Both the position numbers and the translations under genes were made by a program. Below the pieces are notes generated by a model, which did not search any database, was not told where the DNA came from, and worked only from the letters and a program-made list of their open reading frames with translations. DNA of 62,124 bases from Gammaproteobacteria bacterium RIFCSPHIGHO2_12_FULL_63_22 (GTDB lineage Bacteria; Pseudomonadota; Gammaproteobacteria; Xanthomonadales; Xanthomonadaceae): positions 1 through 62,124 of the forward strand of contig MGYJ01000055.1 in NCBI GenBank assembly GCA_001801685.1, given 5' to 3'. This document shows, in pieces, positions 55,913-62,124 of this stretch (positions are counted from its first letter, which is position 1; the number at the start of each line of letters is the position of its first letter).

Positions 55913-56471
55913 TTGAGGCGTTCCCTCGCTGCTGTGCGTGCATCTGTCCTGACGACTTTCGTTCTTCTTGGCGGTCCTTCCAGAAGCGTTCCAGTATCCG
56001 GAAGGTGGTAATTTCGGCTAGCCGGCGCCCGTCCATCGCGAACCAGTGGACCCGTGGGAACCGCTGCGAATAGGCGATGATCGACCGGTAAACGCTCTTG
56101 GGAGGCAACTTCGTGTGGGGCGGCGGCGAGTTGATAATTTCACGCCAGTCGGCCTCGATCACGACGGCGGCGAATCGCATGGCATCGAGGCGGACGATCT
56201 CGCGATCGAACCGCTCCCGCTCCCGGCCCAGTGTGCCGTAGAGATCCTCGATTGACTTCCGCTCGACCGAGACGAGCAACTCCATTCCCTCGATCGAGTA
56301 GTCGCCGGTGGCCAGCGTGCGGGTGACGACCGGGATGATGAGCGGCCGGTTGCGGTCCCGCGCGTCGCCGTGAATGCCGTCGAACGACCAAGGGGCTTGC
56401 TCGCGAGTGTCCGTTACCACGCGGAAAGGGCAGATATCCGGCTCGTTTGGATCGCGTTTCTTTCTCGCCAT
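55833..56471 (-). CDS. ERCC4-type (XPF-like) nuclease
   Basis: 212 residues from ATG 56471. V-T-D-T-R-E-Q-A-P-W at 19-28, L-A-T-G-D-Y-S-I-E-G and V-S-V-E-R-K-S-I-E-D-L carry the ERKxxxD-type active site (here E-R-K-S-I-E-D). Then F-D-R-E-I-V-R-L. Processes branched or flap DNA in recombination (family role). It overlaps the primase start by 80 bases, which is unusual. Confidence 0.85.
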   Translation of the reverse strand: MARKKRDPNEPDICPFRVVTDTREQAPWSFDGIHGDARDRNRPLIIPVVTRTLATGDYSIEGMELLVSVERKSIEDLYGTLGRERERFDREIVRLDAMRFAAVVIEADWREIINSPPPHTKLPPKSVYRSIIAYSQRFPRVHWFAMDGRRLAEITTFRILERFWKDRQEERKSSGQMHAQQRGNASNADQSPDRSAGAKHSQRIIRGGIYSK

Positions 56472-58723
56472 CACACAAGAACCTCCTGTTCTTTCGGAAT
56501 CAATACCGGCGCGTTTTCCGCCAGCATTTCCACGAGGAAAGTTTTCCGGTCACGAAGCGAAATCCGCTTGCACTGGCGGGACACGGTGTCCGACCTTCCA
56601 AGGATGATGCACCGCTCCGATGCACGGCTCGCGGCGGTGTACCAAAGTTCTCGGCTGGCTACTCTGCCGGCCGCTTCGTCGGCGATGACGACCACTACGG
56701 GCCATTGGCTGCCTTGAGATTTGTGGACCGTGATCGCGTAGCCGAGCGTGAATGATTTGGCTTTGTCCCCCTTCACGGGGATCTTCAATTCGCGCGGTCC
56801 TTCGCCGGTGTCCGGAAATGAAAACTCGACGTGTGAGACTGAGATAGCGGAGACTCGCCCCTGCTCGCCGTTATAGACCGCCGCCTTGACTTGCGCGGAC
56901 TCGCGCGTCGGGTAGTGGCCATTGTCGAGGCAAATCACTTTGTCGCCGACGCGGTACTCTGATCCATTGACGGTCTCGCCTGTGGGATTACATAGCCGCT
57001 GGAGGAACGTGTTGAGTTTCTCACGCGAGACGGGCGACTGCTTGTTGAGCGGCGTCAATACCTGGATGTCTTCAAACACGTTCCGCCGCCCGCCGGCGAT
57101 CGCCGCCTGATAGATCCGCTGCAACTCGTTCACGACTGCCGCCCCGTCGCTGGCCGGCGTCAGCACGAGATTAACTTCCGGGCCGTCGAATCGCTGGGCA
57201 AACATCGGCCGCGTTCCCTCTTTGATCGCGCGGCACGCGAAGACGATCAGCCCGGAGTTGCGGCGGATCTCGGTGAGCAGCCCGCACGGGACGCCTGCCT
57301 GGATCATGTCGCGCAGCGGCGCCCCGTGGCCGACCGGAGGTAACTGGTACGGATCGCCGACTAGGAGTATGTGCGTCGACGGCCGGCAGGCGCGGAGCAG
57401 GGATGCAAACAGGTCGACGTCCAACATGCTTGCCTCGTCGACGATGATGAATTTTTCATCCAGCGGACTGTTCTCGTCGTGGGCGAATCCCCACTCGCCA
57501 GACCCGTGGCCGTTCTCAGGATCGCGCGGCTCTAGGAGCCGGTGAATCGTCCGGCCGCGCAGAGCCAGCCCTTTGGCGATCATCGTCTCTGTGGTCCGCA
57601 CTGCCGCTTTACCGGTCGGCGCGACGATCGCAATATCGCCGTCCGTGTAGGCCGCGACGATGGCCTGGATGACTGCTGCGGCGGTGTAGGTTTTGCCGGT
57701 CCCCGGAGTCCCGGCGAGAATCGCGATCTGGCCGGTGAGCGCCTGTGCGAGTTGCTCTTGCTGGTGGAGAGACAGGTTCATATCGTGGACCGCCGGCCAG
57801 TTACTGGGAGAGTGCATCATCCGACCGACGATCCTTGCAACGATCCGCTCGTTCTTCGCTTTGGTCGCGTCGGCCAGCCAGGTGTTTCCGTTCTCGCGGT
57901 GGACCGCCAGCATCCCCGCCCGGCGTGCTAGCCGCATTGCCTTGATTGGATTGATCTTGTTTGTGCCGGCGATCTTCGCCCGGATCGCCTTGACCGCCAC
58001 TTCGGGCCGGTGCCAGGTGTGGCCGGCCCCGTCGTTCCGAAGCCCCCACCAGGCGCACAAGGCTTGCCGTTTGAGCCGGGCCGGATCGCCTCCCAGCTTG
58101 AGGTAGAGTGTGTCACAGCGAGAGAACCCAGATCCTTTGATCCCCTGCGTCATTAACAGGAATGCGTCACGGCGGACCAATGACGGAGCCTTGATGCCCC
58201 AGCGGTCGATCGCCTCTTGGATGGTCGCACCGTGGAAGCCGCCGCCGGCGAAGAGGCCCATGAGTTCGATCTTGGAATCTTCGAGTCGCGCGTCACGCTG
58301 GAGTATTTCCGCTGCTTTGGTCGCGCCGGCCAGATCACAGCCGATCTCCGCCGCCACCATGGCCGGTTCCATGCGCAACTTGCGAACCGCGTCGGCATGG
58401 TACTGGTCGAACATCCGGCCGGCGGTGACTTCGCCTATCCCGGTCCTGTGGCCGGCGATGGCACGGAGGATGTATTGAACAACCGCCTCTCGCGAGTGAG
58501 GCAGGTCCTTGACGTGGCAGATGAACGCGAATTGCTGGCCGTAATTTGGATCGTTGACCCACTTGCCGAAGAACCGGTACGCGATCCCTGGCTGCAATTC
58601 GGCTGGCTCTGCGGACCCCTTGACCACGGTGCCGGACTCGAGGAACCCGATCACGTAGTCGCCATCGGCGCTCACCCAGCGGGTGCGATCGAACACGCCG
58701 GACAGTTCTTCGTGGGTCGCCAT
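56471..58723 (-). CDS. RecD2-like helicase
   Basis: 750 residues. N-terminal RecD2-type region (Y-G-Q-Q-F, G-I-G), Walker A A-G-T-P-G-T-G-K-T at 337-345, I-I-V-D-E-A-S-M-L at 426-434, G-D-P-Y-Q-L-P-P-V-G-H-G, and the C-terminal I-T-V-H-K-S-Q-G-S-Q-W motif with V-V-V-I. 5'-3' SF1 helicase for replication or recombination. Stop overlaps the ERCC4 nuclease start. Confidence 0.9.
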   Translation of the reverse strand: MATHEELSGVFDRTRWVSADGDYVIGFLESGTVVKGSAEPAELQPGIAYRFFGKWVNDPNYGQQFAFICHVKDLPHSREAVVQYILRAIAGHRTGIGEVTAGRMFDQYHADAVRKLRMEPAMVAAEIGCDLAGATKAAEILQRDARLEDSKIELMGLFAGGGFHGATIQEAIDRWGIKAPSLVRRDAFLLMTQGIKGSGFSRCDTLYLKLGGDPARLKRQALCAWWGLRNDGAGHTWHRPEVAVKAIRAKIAGTNKINPIKAMRLARRAGMLAVHRENGNTWLADATKAKNERIVARIVGRMMHSPSNWPAVHDMNLSLHQQEQLAQALTGQIAILAGTPGTGKTYTAAAVIQAIVAAYTDGDIAIVAPTGKAAVRTTETMIAKGLALRGRTIHRLLEPRDPENGHGSGEWGFAHDENSPLDEKFIIVDEASMLDVDLFASLLRACRPSTHILLVGDPYQLPPVGHGAPLRDMIQAGVPCGLLTEIRRNSGLIVFACRAIKEGTRPMFAQRFDGPEVNLVLTPASDGAAVVNELQRIYQAAIAGGRRNVFEDIQVLTPLNKQSPVSREKLNTFLQRLCNPTGETVNGSEYRVGDKVICLDNGHYPTRESAQVKAAVYNGEQGRVSAISVSHVEFSFPDTGEGPRELKIPVKGDKAKSFTLGYAITVHKSQGSQWPVVVVIADEAAGRVASRELWYTAASRASERCIILGRSDTVSRQCKRISLRDRKTFLVEMLAENAPVLIPKEQEVLV

Positions 58724-58781
58724 CGCCGCCGCTCCGTGCCGCTCAGTCGTTACCGTCTCTACTGCCGTTGCCGATAGAGGG

Positions 58782-58817
58782 GGCCGGCGACCAGGGAGTA
58801 AGGTCTGATCGCCGGCC
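58782..58817. terminator. GC-rich hairpin between RecD-like and SSB-like genes
   Basis: GGCCGGCGA (58782-58790) pairs with TCGCCGGCC (58809-58817), 18-base loop, no T-run. In the 128-base gap between the two genes. Could be a weak terminator or mRNA processing/stability element. Confidence 0.45.
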
Positions 58818-58851
58818 GGGAAAGGACTTCGTTACCTACGTCGACAGTCGG

Positions 58852-59532
58852 TTAGATGTCGTCGTAGGCTGACTTGCCGGCAGCAGCGGTTGCGGCTGCT
58901 GTTGCTGGTTGACGGGCCGGTGTCGCAGATTTTGCAGTGGACGGCTTCTTCGCTGTGCCCCCGTTGCCGTTGGTCGCGGCCTTTGCTGGCGGCGTTGCGA
59001 GTGCTGCCGCATCGTTTGGCGTGATCCCCAGCAAAGTGAGATGGTCGGCAGACATGACAGCGTTTTTGGATTGTTCGCTCATCACGTCGTAAATGCGGAA
59101 GAAAATCTCCGGATACCGTCCCTTCTCGCCGGTGGATTTGTTGGTTCGCTCCTTGCCGAGCTTCCATTCCACGACAGCCTGCCCGACTCCGATCGCCTGG
59201 GCGAAGTCCAGGGAGATGTTCTCGCCATCCTCTTTCGCCGCCCGGTAATCCTCCCTGGTCAGCATTCGCAACGCAAAGGCATAGTGGTAGAGTTTTTTGA
59301 CGGCCGTGCCGTCCTTTTCGGCGTCGTCGCCTTTCGGATACCACAGACGCTCGTAGCAGTTCTTCCCGGCGTTTTCACTTGGTGAGACGACCACAAATTT
59401 CAGGTTGCAACTATTTCCGTCCTCGGCTTCATCTGCCGATACAAGTTGGACATGGTGCCAGCCAGGATCGGCCGTGCCGCCGTGATTGTCGAAATCGTCC
59501 TCTTCAAATTCGGTGGGTAGATCAACTGCCAT
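58852..59532 (-). CDS. Single-strand DNA-binding-like protein (DUF669 type)
   Basis: 226 residues from ATG 59532. H-H-V-Q-L-V-S-A-D-E, L-K-F-V-V-V-S-P-S, Y-H-Y-A-F-A-L-R-M-L and V-E-W-K-L-G-K follow the DUF669 order seen beside Sak4/RecT recombinases in phages. The C-terminus is Ala/Thr/Lys-rich and ends K-S-A-Y-D-D-I, an acidic tail like that of SSBs. Confidence 0.75.
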   Translation of the reverse strand: MAVDLPTEFEEDDFDNHGGTADPGWHHVQLVSADEAEDGNSCNLKFVVVSPSENAGKNCYERLWYPKGDDAEKDGTAVKKLYHYAFALRMLTREDYRAAKEDGENISLDFAQAIGVGQAVVEWKLGKERTNKSTGEKGRYPEIFFRIYDVMSEQSKNAVMSADHLTLLGITPNDAAALATPPAKAATNGNGGTAKKPSTAKSATPARQPATAAATAAAGKSAYDDI

Positions 59533-59563
59533 TGTGCTTTCCCTTTCCCAAAGAAACACGGAA

Positions 59564-59764
59564 CTAACGAGACTGCTTGGAACGCTTCTGGACTTCTGCC
59601 ATCACACGATTACTCTCGCCAACCTGATGGCAAAGGGTCGGCGGATACCCGAGAACTTCGAGGCCGATGGCGTAAATGACATCGGCACCATACGCCTGTA
59701 CTGCCCCCCGGAGAACCAGCGGCCATGATTTGTCGTCCGCTGCGTCGGCCGGGGGGCCGGTCAA
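59564..59764 (-). CDS. Small unknown protein (66 aa)
   Basis: TTG 59764 overlaps the upstream TGA (TTGA). S-W-P-L-V-L-R-G-A-V-Q-A-Y-G-A-D-V-I-Y-A is helical. Placed between two recombination genes. Function unknown. Confidence 0.5.
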   Translation of the reverse strand: MTGPPADAADDKSWPLVLRGAVQAYGADVIYAIGLEVLGYPPTLCHQVGESNRVMAEVQKRSKQSR

Positions 59765-61167
59765 AAAGGGGGATCGTCCGGCCCGTCCGGCGCCGTCTGC
59801 CGATCCACGGCTGCCATGAGCGCGTCGATCAGTTCCGCCGCCTGTTCCGGCGTCAACTCCTTGGCGGACTTCACCCCACGTTTCGCGAGGATCTTCTCGC
59901 GGTAGGTTTCTCGCGGCATGCCGCCGGTCACCAGGTCGTTGACCAGTGCGACGATCTGGTCGAGTTGGTCTGAGTGTGGGCCGACGCCGGGAGTGATAGG
60001 TACGTTCAACGGGTCGGTCAGTTCAGAGGGAACGGCCGGCTCTGTGATGGCCGATGACGTGTCCGCTTCCGTCGTAGTTGTCGATTCTACTGTGGCCGGC
60101 TCCGCTGCGTCGTGCTGGCCGTTGCCATTGGCCTCCACGGGCGCAGTCGTCGCCGCGGCCGCTCCCCGTGGCTTCCGTGCCGGCTTCTTGTTGGCCGCGA
60201 GCCGGACCTGCCCCTCCAGCCAAGTGATCGTCTCATCAGCCTCGGTCGCCTTGAGTTGGTAGAGAGCGTCGCAACCGAATTTTTTCACGGTCTCAACTGT
60301 CACGCGGCCGATCTTCCACGAGAGTTGCTCTGCCAATTCCACGATTCGATTGCACTGGTCGTCGGTGCATTTCGGGGCGATCCGCGGCGGATCGGTGACG
60401 GTTCCGGTGTCGAGCCAGTCGATGATCGGAGCCATGAACCCGGCTCCCGCTTTGACGACTGTCAATCCATCGACGGACGGGCAGCGGGTTTTGGTCACGG
60501 TCAGGATGTGGGACCAGTCGAGCGATCCGTAAATGTCGAACTCGTACTCCATCCCCTGCCGCTGGATCGGGGCCATGCCGACTTTTCGAGGAACCTGTTT
60601 TGGTTTGCCGTCCTTGCCGGCCTGCTCTTCAAGGATGTACTCCGTCTTACTTCGCATCGTGCAGATGACGTGCGCGGTCGAATTGAGGATCGCGTCGACC
60701 ATCCGCCGGTGCATGGGCGTCACGTCCTTCCAGGCGGTGTAGCTGTTCCCTGGTGTCCTGCCCACCAACTCCAGGGAGCCGTCCTTCCCTTCCCACGCAT
60801 GGGAGAGGCTATCAACGATCACAACCTCGTACCCAGCACGGCACGCTTCCTCGATCGCCGCGGTGTACTCGGTCGGACTGAACGACGACAGGTGCAGAAT
60901 GTCGAACTCCCACGTCTGGCCGGCGTGGTCCGGGTCCGGCAGCCCGACGTACTTTTCCGCCGCGTCGTCGTCCTGGCTTCCCTCGGTGCCGATGACAGCG
61001 ACCTTACGAGACGGTGATAGCGCGAACGCGCATCGCAGAGCCGTGTACGTCTTGCCGCTGCCGCTCGGCCCGTCGATAGCCATGCGGAGCTTGAGTTGCC
61101 GCCTGGTCCCTTTGCGGAATCGTTTGCTGGCCACTGTGGCCGTTGCTGTTGCCGTTGCTGTTGCCAT
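59761..61167 (-). CDS. Sak4-like RecA-fold ATPase
   Basis: 468 residues. Starts M-A-T-A-T-A-T-A-T-A-T (codon-level tandem repeat), Walker A D-G-P-S-G-S-G-K-T at 32-40, V-V-I-V-D-S-L-S-H-A-W (Walker B) near 110, then A-H-V-I-C-T-M-R-S-K. AAA_24/Sak4-type single-strand annealing recombinase core. C-terminal 150 residues are disordered Thr/Pro/Glu-rich with a final helical part. Works with the neighbouring SSB-like protein in recombination (family knowledge). Confidence 0.82.
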   Translation of the reverse strand: MATATATATATVASKRFRKGTRRQLKLRMAIDGPSGSGKTYTALRCAFALSPSRKVAVIGTEGSQDDDAAEKYVGLPDPDHAGQTWEFDILHLSSFSPTEYTAAIEEACRAGYEVVIVDSLSHAWEGKDGSLELVGRTPGNSYTAWKDVTPMHRRMVDAILNSTAHVICTMRSKTEYILEEQAGKDGKPKQVPRKVGMAPIQRQGMEYEFDIYGSLDWSHILTVTKTRCPSVDGLTVVKAGAGFMAPIIDWLDTGTVTDPPRIAPKCTDDQCNRIVELAEQLSWKIGRVTVETVKKFGCDALYQLKATEADETITWLEGQVRLAANKKPARKPRGAAAATTAPVEANGNGQHDAAEPATVESTTTTEADTSSAITEPAVPSELTDPLNVPITPGVGPHSDQLDQIVALVNDLVTGGMPRETYREKILAKRGVKSAKELTPEQAAELIDALMAAVDRQTAPDGPDDPPF

Positions 61168-61199
61168 GTCCTCTCCCCTTTCCTTTTCCCTTGAAATTC

Positions 61200-61235
61200 G
61201 GCCCCGGACGGAAAACATCCTGATCCGCCGGGGCC
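61200..61235. terminator. GC-rich hairpin upstream of the ATPase gene
   Basis: GGCCCCGG (61200-61207), bulged A, CGG pair with CCG and CCGGGGCC (61225-61235) over a 13-base loop: an 11-bp bulged stem. Lies in the 100-base gap between the zinc protein and the ATPase. Attenuator or processing site possible. Confidence 0.5.
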
Positions 61236-61267
61236 GGTCCCAACGCCGGCCTCGTCGCCGTGCAATT

Positions 61268-61537
61268 TCAAACGTACTCGTCGATGTCCCGTGATCGCTC
61301 CTCTTCGCACTTACGGCAGTAGTGGGCACCATAGGCGTCCTCGCCGCAACTCAGGCAGTGCCACGGAGCAGTATCGGTTTCCTCCGACGGCCCCTCTTGC
61401 GCGAGAGCGATGAGCCGATTGCGTTCCTCCCAATCCGCCATGTCTCGCGCTCGGCAGGTTTCGCAGCATCCCGGCTGAAAAACACCGGCGGCCAATCGCG
61501 TCTCGCGGTGGCACACGCAACAGATAAACGTCGTCAT
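61268..61537 (-). CDS. Zinc-ribbon protein (89 aa)
   Basis: C-C-V-C (6-9), C-C-E-T-C (24-28), C-L-S-C-G (59-63), C-R-K-C (71-74): two probable zinc ribbons. ATG 61537 overlaps the previous TGA. Function unknown. Confidence 0.7.
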   Translation of the reverse strand: MTTFICCVCHRETRLAAGVFQPGCCETCRARDMADWEERNRLIALAQEGPSEETDTAPWHCLSCGEDAYGAHYCRKCEEERSRDIDEYV

Positions 61538-61800
61538 CGTCCTGCCTCCGCTGCCAGTCGTTTGCCGTCCGCCGTTACCGGGTGCCACTTCCGCCGTTGT
61601 TCCGCCAGCCAATCAGTCAATGTGCCGAGCTTGCCGGCCGGGTTGATCTGCGGCCGCGTGCCGCGTGCCCGCTTGGCTCCGAGCGATCGCCAGAGCAGGC
61701 ATTCGCATCGTTCGACGATTTCGAGCCGGTTAAGTTCCCGATCGATCCGCTGCGTGTGGTTCAGGACGCGGCGGAATTGGCGTGCTTCGTCGATGGTCAT
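61534..61800 (-). CDS. Small protein, paralog of the 377-631 product (88 aa)
   Basis: ATG 61800 overlaps the TGA of the pentapeptide gene (ATGA). R-V-L-N-H-T-Q-R-I-D-R-E-L-N-R-L-E-I-V-E then R-C-E-C-L-L-W, R-P-Q-I-N, A-E-Q-R-R-K-W. The same order of motifs is found in the gene upstream of the pentapeptide gene. Function unknown; duplication brackets the pentapeptide gene. Confidence 0.75.
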   Translation of the reverse strand: MTIDEARQFRRVLNHTQRIDRELNRLEIVERCECLLWRSLGAKRARGTRPQINPAGKLGTLTDWLAEQRRKWHPVTADGKRLAAEAGR

Positions 61801-62124
61801 TGGCTGCGTCCTTTTTTGATCGTCTCCCACTCCGCGTCGGTCAGGGCGCAGAGGATGTGCCCCGGCCCGCCAAGTGCGGCTGGCGAGAGGATTGCGCCGT
61901 CGATGTTAGCACCGCACCAGGAGCAAGCAATCAGCGACGCTCCGTTCAGCGACGCATCGTCCAGCGACGCTCCGTCCAGCGACGCTCCGTTCAGCGACGC
62001 TCCGTTCAGCGACGCTCCGTCCAGCGACGCATCGTCCAGCGACGCATCGTCCAGCGACGCTCGCCTCAGCGACGCTCGCCTCAGCGACGCTCCGTTCAGC
62101 GACGCTCCGTTCAGCGACGCTCCG
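61797..62124 (-). CDS. Pentapeptide-repeat protein, 3' part (continued from position 1)
   Basis: C-terminal part of the junction-spanning gene: A-S-L-x-x repeats from 62124 to about 61936, then a capping region with C-S-W-C-G-A-N-I-D-G-A and L-C-A-L-T-D-A-E-W-E-T. The C-x-x-C looks like a small zinc knuckle or cap. The stop TGA 61799-61797 overlaps the next ATG. Bases 62041-62124 repeat 1-84, so 62040 follows position 1. Confidence 0.85.
   Translation of the reverse strand, partial: GASLNGASLNGASLRRASLRRASLDDASLDDASLDGASLNGASLNGASLDGASLDDASLNGASLIACSWCGANIDGAILSPAALGGPGHILCALTDAEWETIKKGRSQ
61936..62124. repeat. Tandem 15-bp repeat, right part
   Basis: Seven unique 15-bp units (61936-62040) plus the 84-bp copy of the window start. 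Same variants as on the left; with the left block this gives 23 units in a 62,040-bp circle. Read length limits could hide additional copies. Confidence 0.95.

Noticed and set aside
1-62124. Prophage or temperate lifestyle
   Set aside because: No integrase, excisionase pair or attachment site was recognised; the Xre gene alone does not prove lysogeny.

Overview
The window looks like the complete genome of a tailed double-stranded DNA bacteriophage (Caudoviricetes), probably a metagenomic assembly of a circularly permuted or otherwise circular molecule. Bases 1-84 are identical to bases 62041-62124, so the ends overlap. One gene, a pentapeptide-repeat protein, reads in frame across that junction, giving a circle of about 62,040 bp. 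Phage identity rests on a large terminase with Walker A and nuclease motifs, a portal fused to a Mu-F-like head protein, a Mu gpI-like protease, a lambda-D-like decoration protein, a gpE-like capsid protein, Mu gp36- and gpG-like connector and tail genes, and a replication module (primase-helicase, RecD-like helicase, SSB-like protein, Sak4-like ATPase). I see no integrase. The host is unknown. High GC, a CsrA gene and an EF-hand in a head protein would fit a planctomycete, but that is only inference.

Layout. Bases 722-11571 are a plus-strand arm of short overlapping genes: a HTH protein, an SNF2-like helicase paired with a beta-class DNA methyltransferase, CsrA, an HNH nuclease, a C5 methyltransferase next to the relic of a second one, a run of tandemly related small proteins, and two unknown genes (9799-10623, 11047-11571) each followed by a noncoding tract with a 5-nucleotide rhythm. 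From 62 kb down to 12 kb nearly everything is on the minus strand. 62-52 kb holds the pentapeptide protein, its two flanking paralogs and the replication genes. 52-47.5 kb holds a strong promoter, an Xre repressor-like gene, small membrane or secreted proteins and a papain-like protease (probable lysis/host-interaction region). 47.5-42.3 kb holds virion surface proteins with lectin-like modules. 42.3-38.9 kb holds sugar and nucleotide enzymes plus a ParB-like protein. 38.1-28.6 kb holds terminase and head genes, interrupted by a two-gene plus-strand island at 32546-34950. 28.6-12.1 kb holds a triple-domain glycosyltransferase, connector, tail and portal genes.

Most interesting signals: (1) two noncoding tracts (10624-11040, 11572-12094) built from degenerate 5-nt words flanking gene 11047-11571; (2) two copies of a pseudoknotted RNA element with covarying stems, each at the same distance upstream of a head gene (decoration protein and capsid); (3) a terminase intein whose HNH endonuclease is encoded in a different, overlapping reading frame; (4) two relics of cytosine methyltransferases, each abutting an HNH gene; (5) a 15-bp, 23-unit pentapeptide-repeat gene bracketed by paralogous genes.
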